In this document: positions 16,353 to 26,162 of the stretch, in pieces
How the letters are laid out: the number at the start of each line of letters is the position of its first letter
How positions within the stretch are numbered: the first letter of the stretch is position 1
NCBI GenBank assembly: GCA_017962495.1
Contig: JAGCVH010000058.1
Coordinates: forward strand, 37,842-101,841
Reading direction: 5' to 3'
Length of the DNA stretch: 64,000 nucleotides
DNA from: Bacteroidaceae bacterium
GTDB taxonomy: Bacteria; Bacteroidota; Bacteroidia; Bacteroidales; Bacteroidaceae
Position numbers and translations under genes: made by a program
Notes under the pieces: generated by a model
The model's input: the letters and a program-made list of their open reading frames with translations, nothing else
The model's database searches: none
What the model was told of the DNA's origin: nothing

Positions 16353-18572
16353 TTACTTAGTGGGGAGGGGGAAGTACCAGTTCTTGGGGTTCTGGAGCTT
16401 ACCCAACAGGGCCGGGTCGCGACGTGCCACGCGAGAAGCGAGGTAGTTGGCATCGCCACGGCGGTGTGCCACACGCAGGAGGTCGAAGAAGCGGGTGCCT
16501 TCGAAGGCAAGCTCGAGGGCTTCCTCATCGACGATGAGGTCTTCGACACAGTCCTTCACGACGTCGTCGTAACTGCCGCTGTAGATGTCGGCCTTAGTGA
16601 GGGTGACACCGTAGTTCTCCTGTGCCTTCTTCGTGATCTGCTTCACATAGTCATAGACACTCTCCTTGTTCTTCACAAGAGGCACGGTACCGCATCCGTG
16701 GGTGTGGATGCCCTTGGTGAACTTGTCGTCGCCTTCGGCAGCAACAGACTTCGAACCAATGCCACGCTCGGTGAGTGAGGTGCGGTAGTAGATCTGCTCG
16801 GCAGCCATGTTACCATTGAGCTCCTCGAACGAGAAGTTGAGGAACGACGGACTGCGCTCTACCTCACGCTTGTCGAGGTAGTAGAGGACTGCCTGACAAC
16901 CATCGTCGGGGTAGTTCTCATAAGTGACGGCACGCCACTGGAGTGGAATTTGAGTTTCCTCATCAACGACGATAACAGAGTCGGCAATCAACTGATCGAT
17001 GTATGCAATAAGGGACTCACGGGTCGGACAAGTGGCATTTTCCATCCAGTCAGCGGGATACCATTCGTCATTGTAACGAGCTGCCCATGAACTATCGCGT
17101 GCTGCATAGTCTGGTGAATTGGGAACAGGATACCAGATATCGTTCTTGCAGAGTCCGTTCTTCAGGATGGCGAAGGCGTAGCTGGGATAGCCGGCACGGT
17201 TGAGGGCCTCGGCATAGCGCAGCCAGATCATGGACTTGCGGTAGATCATGTGTGCCACGGTGGAGAAGGAACCGGTGGGGTTGATCTTGCGGATGAACCA
17301 CTCGCGGTTGGTGAGTCCGTTCTCATACTCCACACGTTCCTCCTGTACCCAGTACTGGCGTGCGTCGCCAACGACGGTGTCGACAGTGAGGACAAGGTCG
17401 CCAACGGTGCTGCTGCTGGCACCTACGCAAATCTCGAACTGCTGTGCCTTGCACAGGTCGTAGTAGGCGTCGGATGCCATGAGCTGCTTGACATCGTACT
17501 GAGGACGGATGACAACGGAAGCGTTGGTGGTGGAGGTGGTGTCGTTGAGGTCGCTGGTGAGTACGGAGATTTCACTGTCGTAGCCATAGAGCTGGTTGAC
17601 ACCACGAAGCACGGTACCCCACAACTTGTTGGTGGAGGAGGGGATGCAGGTGACGGACTCGCGGTCGGAGGCGACAGCGCCAGTCTCGGTCCAGGGAATG
17701 TTACCCGTGTATCCGTAGTTGGGACGTTCCATGCCCTCGCCCTTGTAACCGTAGCAGATGTTGCGGTCGGGGAGTGCGCCACCGGGTACCATGAGACCCT
17801 GTCCCTGGTTGTTGGAGAGGTAGTCGTAGTAGTACTGCGCTGCCTTCTCACAGCTCTGGGGATCGCCCTTGGCGAGATAGAGGTCGCCGAGGATGAGGTT
17901 GAGGGGTATCATCGCCTTGGTGCTGTGACAGACATTCTTGTAGTTGTCGTACTGAGGAAGTCCGTAGAGCTGTTCGATGCGAAGTGACTTCTCGAGTTCG
18001 GGTGCGAGGCGATCGGCAAGATTGTCGATGCTGACCTTATCGGGATAGATCATGAAGGCGGTGATGTCGTCGGTGGTGAGCAGGGGCTCGGTGTAGAAGG
18101 GTACCTCACCATAGACCTGCACGAGCTGGAGATAGACCCATGCGCGGATGGCTGTCACCTGGGCGGCCTCCTTCAGCATGTAGGGCTGGAGGGTGCCGGT
18201 GGTGCGCAGCGTGTCGCAGTTTGCCAGATAGGCGTTGCAGGAGTTGATGATGTGGTAGTAGTCGCTGGCACGCAGGAAACGGCAGGTGCCGTCGGTGGCC
18301 TTAGACATGTCGAAGTCGAGGAGTGCCGTGATGGAATCGCTGACATAACCCGTACCGCTGACGAGTTCGCCACGGCATTCTCCCAGCACGATGTAGCGTT
18401 CGGCTACGTTCTGGAGCGACTTGACAATGCCCCAGTAGCTGTAAAGGGTGTCCTCTGCTATCTCGTAGCTGTGGCGCTCGCTGCTGGGCGAAAGCATGTC
18501 CTCGCACGACGTGAATACAGCGCCGAAGAGCATGCAGCTAATCAGTAAACTTATAATAGATGTCTTTTTCAT
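16353..18572 (-). CDS. SusD/RagB family surface lipoprotein (long form)
   Basis: A 739-residue SusD-like protein from the ATG at 18572 (MKKTSIISLL); upstream in-frame TTG/ATG codons give only MIMI. The signal peptide ends in the lipobox FTSC (C23) followed by EDM, an acidic surface-export type sequence. SusD-like features include AAQVTAIRAWVYLQLVQVYGEVPFYTEPL, MIWLRYAEALNRAGYPSYAFAILKNG and the C-terminal EEALELAFEGTRFFDLLRVAHRRGD. It is longer than the usual 500-600 residues, with extra sequence in the middle. It is the last gene of the seven-gene block and pairs with the SusC just upstream; together they should form one lid-and-channel importer. Confidence 0.93.
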   Translation of the reverse strand: MKKTSIISLLISCMLFGAVFTSCEDMLSPSSERHSYEIAEDTLYSYWGIVKSLQNVAERYIVLGECRGELVSGTGYVSDSITALLDFDMSKATDGTCRFLRASDYYHIINSCNAYLANCDTLRTTGTLQPYMLKEAAQVTAIRAWVYLQLVQVYGEVPFYTEPLLTTDDITAFMIYPDKVSIDNLADRLAPELEKSLRIEQLYGLPQYDNYKNVCHSTKAMIPLNLILGDLYLAKGDPQSCEKAAQYYYDYLSNNQGQGLMVPGGALPDRNICYGYKGEGMERPNYGYTGNIPWTETGAVASDRESVTCIPSSTNKLWGTVLRGVNQLYGYDSEISVLTSDLNDTTSTTNASVVIRPQYDVKQLMASDAYYDLCKAQQFEICVGASSSTVGDLVLTVDTVVGDARQYWVQEERVEYENGLTNREWFIRKINPTGSFSTVAHMIYRKSMIWLRYAEALNRAGYPSYAFAILKNGLCKNDIWYPVPNSPDYAARDSSWAARYNDEWYPADWMENATCPTRESLIAYIDQLIADSVIVVDEETQIPLQWRAVTYENYPDDGCQAVLYYLDKREVERSPSFLNFSFEELNGNMAAEQIYYRTSLTERGIGSKSVAAEGDDKFTKGIHTHGCGTVPLVKNKESVYDYVKQITKKAQENYGVTLTKADIYSGSYDDVVKDCVEDLIVDEEALELAFEGTRFFDLLRVAHRRGDANYLASRVARRDPALLGKLQNPKNWYFPLPTK

Positions 18573-18608
18573 AATCATTATCAATTATAAATTGTCAATG
18601 TCAATCGG

Positions 18609-21600
18609 TTACAGGTTGATGGAGAAACCGAGGTTGAAGCTGCGTCCGCTGGGGAGCAGACCGGTATCGACGCCCTGGTAAAGCACATTGTTGCGGCAGG
18701 ACATTTCGGGATCGGTGCCCAGGTAGCGGGTAATGGTCCAGAGGTTGTTGCCCTCAGCCCATATCTTCAGACCATGGAGCCATGAGTTGTTGTAAGGCAG
18801 GGTGTAGGTGAGGCGGACATTCTTGAGCTTAAGGTAGCTTCCGTCCTCAATCCAGCGGTCACTCATGCGTTCGTTGTTACGCCATCCGTCGTTGTCGGTG
18901 TAGCATGCACGGGGCAGGTCGGTCTGCTGGCCCTCATAGGTCCAGCGACGCAGGGTGGCAGTGGTCTGGTTGTAGGTGGTGTTGAGACCTTCGAGGATGC
19001 TGCGCTGGTAGTTGTAGATGTCGTTGCCGAGCGAATACTTCCAGTTGAGATCGAGACGAAGGTTCTTCCACGTGAGACTGGTGTAGAGGTTACCGTAGAT
19101 GTCGGGGTTGGGGTTGCCAATGACAACTCTGTCGCCATCGTCGATGACGCCGTCGCCATTCTGGTCAACGAAGCGTACATCACCTGCCTGGAAGTCGCGG
19201 TAGGGTGCCTCGACAAGTCCGGTAGGATACTTCAGGTAACCCATAGCGCCTGCCTGCGATGCAGTGGCATCGTCGGCAAGGATGCCGTTGGTCTTCCATC
19301 CGAAGAAACTGCCAGCAGCATAGCCAACGGCAGTGAGTACGTTCTCCTTGCCATAGACGCTGTTGAGTGAACCGTTGATGCTCTTCGTGAGGTTTCCGTT
19401 GACGTCACGAAGTTCGAAGTGGTTCTCCTCGGGCAGTGCGGTAATCTCGTTGTTGTAGTGGCCGAGGGTGGCTCCGAACTCCCACTTCCAGTCCTTCTTG
19501 TTGACGAGGACGGCGTTGGCGTTGAACTCGAAACCTGTGTTACGCATGGCACCCTCGTTGGCCCAATACTTCTGCATACCGGACACATAGGGGAGGTCCT
19601 TGACGGTGAGCAGATTGTCGATCTTGTGCCAGTAGAGGTCGACGCCGGCGTGGAGGCGATTCTTGAGGAATGAACCCTCGAGGCCTACGTTGTACTTCGT
19701 AACAGTTTCCCACTGTACGGTGCTGTTCTCGATGTTGGCAAGAACGAGGCCGACGGTGGTCTCCGTTACCTGCTGGCTCTCCCAATAGGTGCGGGCTGCG
19801 TAGTAGTCGATGTTGTCGTTACCACTCTGGTCGACACCGGCGGTGAGCTTCAGGTAGTTGACTCCTGTGTGGGACTTGAACCACTTCTCGTTGGTGAGAA
19901 CCCATCCGAGCTGGAGGCTCGGGAAGATGCCCCAGCTGACACCGGCAATCTGTACGCCGTCCTTCGTGTTGTCACCAAAGACACTGCTTGCCTGGCTGCT
20001 GACGGTGAGGTCGGCATAGTACTTGTGGGCATAGTTGTAAGAGGCATTGAAGTAGTAGGTCATGTCGATCCAGTTGTCCTTCGTACCGCCATAGTTGGCA
20101 TACTGCATGTTCTTGGCGAGGTTGGGCAACTTGTCGTTCTCGTTGTTGTAACCACGGAGGTAACTATAGGAGAAGCTGTAGTTGTTGTAGCGCCATCCGC
20201 CGAAGATGTCGATGTTGTGGGCTCCGTAGGTGTTTGCCCATTCGAGACGCAGGTCGTTGTTGAGCGTTGTCTCCTTGGTGAACTGGTTCTTGACAACGGA
20301 GGTGATGTTACCCAGGTCGGTCAGCATGTACTGTGTGGTACCGGCGATGGGGAGGAAGTACTTCTCGTTGTTGCGGTTCAGCTGATAGTTGAAGCGATCG
20401 CTGATGGAGAACTGCTTTGTGATTTGATACTTAGGACTCACGTTGATGTTGATCTGCGAGAGTTCGGCGTAGTTCTTGTTCTTACCCTTACCGTTGGCGA
20501 GAATCCAATAGGGATTGCGAAGACTCTCGTTGATACCCATCTTCTCGGGGAAGTTGAAGGGGTTCTGAATCCACGTGCTGCGGGTGTCGGAGGCATACTT
20601 ACCTGCATACTCCTTGGAGAGGAGCAGACCACCTGCATCATCGTCGTGGTAATAGGCGTAGGGGCTGATCATGGGGCTCTGTACGAGTCCGAGAACGTTG
20701 GTGCTACCGATGTTCTGCATGTCGTAGTTCTCGCTCCATCCGTTGTCAAGAATCTTGTAGCTGGTCTGGTTGTAAGCAATGTCGAGGCCAGTGGAAATCT
20801 TGTCGGTAATCTTGATGTCGGTGTTGAAGCGGAGGTTGAGACGGTTCATGTCGGTGTTCTTCAGCGTGGCGTCGGCCTTCGTGTAACCCAGCGACAGGGA
20901 GTACATACCCACTTCGTCACCACCTTCTACATTAATCTTATAGTTCTGGACGAAGGTGTTGCGATACATGTCCTTCTGCCAGTCGGTGTCGTTGTGGAAG
21001 ATGTTGTAGTAGTAGTTGCTAGGGTTGTCGTTGAGGAATGCCCAACGCTGTGCGTCGATGCCGTTGTCGGTACTCATGACGTTGACGTCGCGAACGGTGC
21101 TGGTGAGGTCGCCCAGATAGGTGCGATATTCCTTACCGTTGAGCATGCTGAGCTTCTTCGGTGTGAGCTCGGTACCACCATAGGCTCGGAAGTTGATCTT
21201 GGTGGTGAGGCTCTTACCGCGGCGAGTGGTGATGATGATGACACCGTTACCACCCTTGGCGCCGTAGAGGGCTGTACCGTTCTTCAGTACCTGGATGCTC
21301 TCGACATTTTCGGGATCGAGACCTGCGAGCAGATTGTTGTAATAGCCCTCGTGGAGGCTTGTACGTTCGTACTCGGGGTCGATGATGTTGCCGTCGATCA
21401 CTATCAGGGGCTGGGCATTGGCATTGAGGGAGTTGACGCCTCGGATGCTGAGGTAGGCACCCTGTCCGGGCAGACCACTGCGGGAGACGCTGTGGATGGA
21501 GCCGGCGAGGTGGTTCTCGATATCCGTCTCCACCGTGATGCTGCTGGTTTCGTCGAGCAGCAGTCCGTCGGTGGCAGTAATGCTGGTCTTTTCGGCATAG

Positions 21601-22046
21601 TAGTTCCGGAATGCATCGCTCAGCATGGAGGTGTTGGCGTCACGACCCGGCTTGATGGCAAGCTGCTGGGTAACGTAGCCTGGCACATTGAGATAGAGGG
21701 AGTGGACGAACACGGGAACTCTGATCTCGTAGGTTCCGTCCTCCTCAGTCAGTGTGGAGAACTTCTCGTATCCGAACGCCTGAACTCGTACACCACCAAG
21801 GGGCTGACCCGTGGCATTGTCAGTAATAAGACCTTTGACTGTCTTCATCTCGTAGAGCTTTTCGGCTTTCTCCTGCTCAGCCTTGCGCTTGTTGTAGATG
21901 ACTTTGGCCTGTTCTTCGGCCTCGATGTCCTCTTCAACTTCATCGGTTTGGGCAAAGGCTGGAGTGTAGCATAGGCCCGAAAGCATCATAAGGCACAGTC
22001 CTCTCCAGAGGATGTTGCGCACGATATTATAGCTTGTCTTTTTCAT
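18609..22046 (-). CDS. SusC/RagA family TonB-linked outer-membrane protein (second of two)
   Basis: A 1145-residue TonB-dependent importer. The signal peptide ends about residue 32 (CYTPAFAQ). An acidic/charged stretch (about 34-66: DEVEEDIEAEEQAKVIYNKR...), probably helical, follows. Then come a carboxypeptidase-regulatory-like domain (KTVKGLITDNATGQPLGGVRVQAFG), the plug (YLSIRGVNSLNANAQPLIVIDGNII, IQVLKNGTALYGAKGGNGVIIITTRRG), and the barrel ending RSFNLGFSINL. The SusD start lies 36 bp downstream. The charged stretch before the regulatory domain is not usual and differs from the other SusC here. The imported ligand is unknown. Confidence 0.95.
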   Translation of the reverse strand: MKKTSYNIVRNILWRGLCLMMLSGLCYTPAFAQTDEVEEDIEAEEQAKVIYNKRKAEQEKAEKLYEMKTVKGLITDNATGQPLGGVRVQAFGYEKFSTLTEEDGTYEIRVPVFVHSLYLNVPGYVTQQLAIKPGRDANTSMLSDAFRNYYAEKTSITATDGLLLDETSSITVETDIENHLAGSIHSVSRSGLPGQGAYLSIRGVNSLNANAQPLIVIDGNIIDPEYERTSLHEGYYNNLLAGLDPENVESIQVLKNGTALYGAKGGNGVIIITTRRGKSLTTKINFRAYGGTELTPKKLSMLNGKEYRTYLGDLTSTVRDVNVMSTDNGIDAQRWAFLNDNPSNYYYNIFHNDTDWQKDMYRNTFVQNYKINVEGGDEVGMYSLSLGYTKADATLKNTDMNRLNLRFNTDIKITDKISTGLDIAYNQTSYKILDNGWSENYDMQNIGSTNVLGLVQSPMISPYAYYHDDDAGGLLLSKEYAGKYASDTRSTWIQNPFNFPEKMGINESLRNPYWILANGKGKNKNYAELSQININVSPKYQITKQFSISDRFNYQLNRNNEKYFLPIAGTTQYMLTDLGNITSVVKNQFTKETTLNNDLRLEWANTYGAHNIDIFGGWRYNNYSFSYSYLRGYNNENDKLPNLAKNMQYANYGGTKDNWIDMTYYFNASYNYAHKYYADLTVSSQASSVFGDNTKDGVQIAGVSWGIFPSLQLGWVLTNEKWFKSHTGVNYLKLTAGVDQSGNDNIDYYAARTYWESQQVTETTVGLVLANIENSTVQWETVTKYNVGLEGSFLKNRLHAGVDLYWHKIDNLLTVKDLPYVSGMQKYWANEGAMRNTGFEFNANAVLVNKKDWKWEFGATLGHYNNEITALPEENHFELRDVNGNLTKSINGSLNSVYGKENVLTAVGYAAGSFFGWKTNGILADDATASQAGAMGYLKYPTGLVEAPYRDFQAGDVRFVDQNGDGVIDDGDRVVIGNPNPDIYGNLYTSLTWKNLRLDLNWKYSLGNDIYNYQRSILEGLNTTYNQTTATLRRWTYEGQQTDLPRACYTDNDGWRNNERMSDRWIEDGSYLKLKNVRLTYTLPYNNSWLHGLKIWAEGNNLWTITRYLGTDPEMSCRNNVLYQGVDTGLLPSGRSFNLGFSINL

Positions 22047-22051
22047 AGTCT

Positions 22052-23920
22052 TTAGTCTTCTTTACTTCTAAGAATGAAACGGTCGATGCAGAACGAGTTG
22101 CTGTAGCCCTCGCGGCGCTCCTTACTCGTTGTCTTCGTGGTAAGGGAGATCGTGGGGTAGCACTGGCGCATGTTCTTGTAACTATAGGGGAACTCGAAGT
22201 CCGGGAACAGCAGGATGGTGTCGACCTTCTCACCCAGATACTCAATGACATCCGTCGACAGACTGGCTTCGTTGCCATTGGCGTTGCCGTTGCAGTAGTT
22301 CAGGGTGGCAACAATCTTGTGTTTCACGGTGTCACCAACGATGGTGTCGGAACTGGTGATGTAGAAGTCGGGAACCATGACAACATAGATGTCATACTTG
22401 CCACTCATAACATCGCTTTCGCGATTCTCACCATGGGTACCCACCAACTTAAAGTCGAACTTGGGGTTACCAGAGGCACTGCTGGGCCAAATGTAGTAGA
22501 AGTTGTCCTCACTGACACGGCCTACACTGTCGATCCATGCCTCGGCAGCAGCATTGCTGAATGGCACAGCCTGGTAGTTACCCGTTGCCTTACCGGTGTT
22601 GAAGAAGCTGCGATAGCCCACTTCAATGTGGAGGTCGGGCTGGTAGAGCTTGAGGGGGAAGTCCCACTCGTCCTTGATGATGGCAACGCCGTTGCTGACG
22701 TCGACCTGCTTACCCTCGAGGAGGCTGCTCTTGTCCCAGTTGGCATCGCTGCGAAGCGTGTCACCAAAGGTGTTGAGGAAGTATTCGGCACTCTGGCCCT
22801 TTTCTGCCATGAAGTCGTCGAGCTTCCAGCGACCTATCTGACCTCCTGCGTTAGGCTGGAAGTGGAGGTTGAAGCAAAGCGGGGAAACAATGTCCATGGC
22901 AATGTTCTTCTCCTTCAGAGAGTCGGGGTTGGTGACGTCGCGATAGAGGGTACTCTTGCTGTCGCCACCCAGATCAAACTTCTCCTTGTCGACATACTTC
23001 TCGGCGTAGTTGTAGAGGCGCTCCAGCTTCTGGTGTGCCTTCTCCCAAGCCTCGTCGGTGGGGTAGAGCATGATGAAGGTGGAGTCCTCACCCACCAGGT
23101 TGGCACCGAAACTTTCGTCATAGGTGAGGTACTGGTCGGTGTTGTTCTGGCTGGGGAAAGCGTGGGTCTGACGGAACATGGTGTTGGTGATGTTGTATAC
23201 GCTGTCGACATAGGTGGGGTTACCATTGATGTCGGGGTTACCCTCAACACTCCTGTTCTCATCGAAGTACGTGGTGTCGTTTTCTACCACGAAGTCGTGG
23301 AAAATACCAACATTGTTGGCAGATGCGTTACGTTCGTCCTTCAGGTATTCGTAGAGATTGTACTTGAAGGGGAGGGGAGCAGGCATGATGTGCAGTGTAC
23401 CATTGGTGGCAGCGATGTTGTAAGGCTTCATCGGGATGAACTGCATTGTGAAATCATCCTTGTTAAACTCCAGCTTCTTGCCGTTTAGCATTGCCAGGGT
23501 GTCGATGCCACCACCAGTGGCGACATGGCGATAGAGGGCAATGCTGTTTGCCATCAGCTGCTGCTGAACGGTGAACCCATTGGTCTCTGCCATCTCCATC
23601 CACTCCTGAAATTCGGCATCGGTGAAGGCACTGTTTTCAGGCACCCATGCTGTAATCAGCATAGAGCCGTTGAGCATGTCCTTGAAGGTGTAGTTGTCCT
23701 GAGGACGAGTCTCGTCGCGGTAGTATGTCGATTTCTCGGCAATCTGCTTGAAGCGGCTCAGCTCAGGCCTTTCGCAGATGAGTTCCCAAAGCGTCTTGTT
23801 GGCAAAGGTACCCTCATCTATTTTGTCGTAGTGGTCGTCCCACGTCTCGGTGCAACTTGGAATAGCCAGTGTGGCAAATCCCAGCAGTGCTGCTCCGATG
23901 TATTTATTAATCCTTTTCAT
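22052..23920 (-). CDS. Fasciclin (FAS1) domain lipoprotein, 622 residues
   Basis: Start set at ATG 23920 (MKRINKYIGAALLG); the lipobox is IPSC with C23, followed by TETWDD, an acidic surface-export signal. FAS1 core motifs are visible twice: ITAWVPENSAFTDAEF (about residues 89-104) and TFIMLYPTDEAWEKA (about 285). GTLHIMPAP between them matches the end of a FAS1 unit. The C-terminal third is beta-rich and may be a separate binding domain. FAS1 domains mediate adhesion or ligand binding elsewhere. Its position directly before the second SusC suggests an accessory surface-binding protein for that importer. It sits 5 bp from the SusC start. Confidence 0.85.
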   Translation of the reverse strand: MKRINKYIGAALLGFATLAIPSCTETWDDHYDKIDEGTFANKTLWELICERPELSRFKQIAEKSTYYRDETRPQDNYTFKDMLNGSMLITAWVPENSAFTDAEFQEWMEMAETNGFTVQQQLMANSIALYRHVATGGGIDTLAMLNGKKLEFNKDDFTMQFIPMKPYNIAATNGTLHIMPAPLPFKYNLYEYLKDERNASANNVGIFHDFVVENDTTYFDENRSVEGNPDINGNPTYVDSVYNITNTMFRQTHAFPSQNNTDQYLTYDESFGANLVGEDSTFIMLYPTDEAWEKAHQKLERLYNYAEKYVDKEKFDLGGDSKSTLYRDVTNPDSLKEKNIAMDIVSPLCFNLHFQPNAGGQIGRWKLDDFMAEKGQSAEYFLNTFGDTLRSDANWDKSSLLEGKQVDVSNGVAIIKDEWDFPLKLYQPDLHIEVGYRSFFNTGKATGNYQAVPFSNAAAEAWIDSVGRVSEDNFYYIWPSSASGNPKFDFKLVGTHGENRESDVMSGKYDIYVVMVPDFYITSSDTIVGDTVKHKIVATLNYCNGNANGNEASLSTDVIEYLGEKVDTILLFPDFEFPYSYKNMRQCYPTISLTTKTTSKERREGYSNSFCIDRFILRSKED

Positions 23921-23963
23921 ATTGTTATCAATTATCAATTGTCAATAATCAATTTCATAGAGG

Positions 23964-26141
23964 TTACCAAATGTCTTCGGGAGTCATGGGGTTGTCATAT
24001 ACTTCCTTCGAACATATCTCAAAGTAGTCCATATAGAATTCCTTGTCAGTGGCATCAAGCACACTCTTGAACTTCAGGTAGTAGGTGTTCTCGGGATACA
24101 GATACTCGCGGACGAGGATGCGGCGAAGTTTTCTTTCCTCATGACGTGCGGGATTAGAGAAGTTACCTGCACCACAGTCATAGAGAGCCGGGCCCTTCAT
24201 GAAGCCATTGTTACGCATCTTCTTGTCGACTTCTGCATTGTAGTCGTCGTCTTCGATATCCTGTTCCCATCCTACAAGGGTGGAAGGTACGTTACCACTT
24301 GCCAAAGCACGATAGGTACCAGCCTGACGAATGTCGAGAGGAAGACCCATGGCAGGAAGGTTGCCCTTGTCCTTACCAAAGTATACCTGACACATGCCTC
24401 GCAAGTTACTGTTCGACTGTACGGCGAAGCGTACCTCATAGGTACCTGCCTTGGGAACGGGTGGCAACGTGAATATCATTTCGAGGGTTCCACGTACATT
24501 GAATTCATCACCCTGCCAGTTGAACCAGTAGTTGTCATATCCGCTGAGATAATAGAACTGTGTGCCTTTCAACAGGTCGATGTTCGTCAGATACTTGTAA
24601 TTGTCATCGATGGGCATACCGGTGTAGAGGTTCAGGGTAGTGCCACGAAGGTCGTTATTGGCGAACTCGGGGGTGATGGTGGTCAGGTCGAAACGGATAC
24701 GCTGCTTCTGCAGGTTCGTACGTACGTTCTCGTCATAAACCACGGGTTTGTCGACAGGATAGATGTAGGCATTGATGAGGTCGATGGCATTCTCGGTATC
24801 GATGACAATACCTTCTGTCTCAGGTGTAATGCTCTTCTCGGAATAGTCGTCACGGCGTCCGTTGTTCAATACGGGGAAACGATTGATGTAAATCTTGCCT
24901 TCGCCATCCAAGCAATAGCGTGGACCTGCCTGATAAATCTTCATCAAGCGACGCTTACCCATGGTGGTCCAAATCTCGTAGATGGGAACAGTGAAGGGCT
25001 TGTTCTTGTCCTTGTAGGTATATCCATGTTCGTTGTAGTGGATAACCAACTTGTTGGCAGGAAGGCGTTCGGGCAGCAGGTGATAGGTAAAGAACTGGTT
25101 CAGTACATTATCCTCATCCTCGTAGTTGGTGTCATCCTTGGCATCGGGATAGAAGCCTTGACTTACTACCCATGCCTGGATGTCGGCGACACTGATGTCC
25201 TTTGGCTCCTTGCCTAAAGTGGCACGCCAGAAATCGTCGGTCTCGGCAAAGAGGGTGTAGCCATAATATCTGTGTTCTGGCAGGTCACCCGAATTAGCAT
25301 TACCCTTGAAGTCACCGATATTGGCAAGGCGGGGGTCTTCGTTCAGTTTCATGTCTTCGTACACCTCATCCTTTTCCTTCGTCAGGGTGTCGGTAAGACC
25401 CGTTGCCAACATCATCTTTGCTGCCACAATGTAGTCACCAGTGTTCTCGTCGATGTATCTCTGCAAGAGGTCGGCAAGGGTCTCGTTGCTGGGAGCCACT
25501 ACGGAGTGAACCTGATGGATGTAGCCGTTGATGGTGTAGATGTCGCGGTTCTTCAAGTCGATGAGACAACCCTTGATGATGTTGCCTTCCTTGTCCTTGA
25601 CACCACTGACAAACACACTGTCGGGGTTCTTGTCGTAGGCAATTTTAAGCTTACGTTCGTTCATGTTGGGGATGGTAAATTCGAAGCCATCCTCGGGGAA
25701 ACTACCACTCTGGAAGGGTTCGATGTCGTCCTTCGTACCATCGAGGATACTGTTGTAAACAATAATCTTCTGAATGGAGTCGAGGGTGCGATCGTTGGGG
25801 AATCCATCCCATGAGGGTTCTGAGATGATGCCCTTGGCGCAAAGCGTATCCAGATAGTTGTGGATAGCCTTGTTGGTAGGTGCAAACATCGTGTATTTAC
25901 CACGTGCCGACATCAACTGGAATACAGTGGACTTGGAACGGTGGCTTATATTGACTTTCTTAAGCAAGTCGATGTACTCGCTGTATGTGCTGTCGTGCTC
26001 TGTCAGGTAGCTGGCGATGGTGTACTCCTTGAAGGTGTAACGGTCCGACATATCGATGTCTTCCTTACAACCTTGCAGGAAACCAAGTGCTAATGCCAAC
26101 AGAGGCAGGAAAGCATATTTTGTCAGATTATTCTTTTTCAT
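23964..26141 (-). CDS. Fasciclin (FAS1) domain lipoprotein, 725 residues
   Basis: Signal peptide with lipobox LQGC (C25) followed by KEDIDMSD. The FAS1 unit at about residues 40-215 has GKYTMFAPTNKAIHNYLD and ends near YTINGYIHQVHSVV. A second, more degenerate FAS1-like unit lies around 220-360. The C-terminal region (about 540-720: PPVPKAGTYEVRFAVQSNSNLRGMCQVYFG) looks like a beta-sandwich carbohydrate-binding type domain. The gene follows the first SusD after 21 bp and precedes the 622-residue FAS1 gene, so it bridges the two SusCD pairs. The ligand is unknown. Confidence 0.85.
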   Translation of the reverse strand: MKKNNLTKYAFLPLLALALGFLQGCKEDIDMSDRYTFKEYTIASYLTEHDSTYSEYIDLLKKVNISHRSKSTVFQLMSARGKYTMFAPTNKAIHNYLDTLCAKGIISEPSWDGFPNDRTLDSIQKIIVYNSILDGTKDDIEPFQSGSFPEDGFEFTIPNMNERKLKIAYDKNPDSVFVSGVKDKEGNIIKGCLIDLKNRDIYTINGYIHQVHSVVAPSNETLADLLQRYIDENTGDYIVAAKMMLATGLTDTLTKEKDEVYEDMKLNEDPRLANIGDFKGNANSGDLPEHRYYGYTLFAETDDFWRATLGKEPKDISVADIQAWVVSQGFYPDAKDDTNYEDEDNVLNQFFTYHLLPERLPANKLVIHYNEHGYTYKDKNKPFTVPIYEIWTTMGKRRLMKIYQAGPRYCLDGEGKIYINRFPVLNNGRRDDYSEKSITPETEGIVIDTENAIDLINAYIYPVDKPVVYDENVRTNLQKQRIRFDLTTITPEFANNDLRGTTLNLYTGMPIDDNYKYLTNIDLLKGTQFYYLSGYDNYWFNWQGDEFNVRGTLEMIFTLPPVPKAGTYEVRFAVQSNSNLRGMCQVYFGKDKGNLPAMGLPLDIRQAGTYRALASGNVPSTLVGWEQDIEDDDYNAEVDKKMRNNGFMKGPALYDCGAGNFSNPARHEERKLRRILVREYLYPENTYYLKFKSVLDATDKEFYMDYFEICSKEVYDNPMTPEDIW

Positions 26142-26162
26142 GACTTAGTTCCTCCTTTCGAC

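Noticed and set aside
19869-21974. A 701-codon open frame on the plus strand
   Set aside because: It is antisense to the SusC gene, whose plug and barrel motifs are complete. Its Val/Gly-rich translation is the mirror of SusC codon use and has no domain.
22319-23488. A 389-codon plus-strand frame
   Set aside because: It is antisense to the 622-residue FAS1 lipoprotein gene, which has a lipobox and FAS1 motifs; no independent support.
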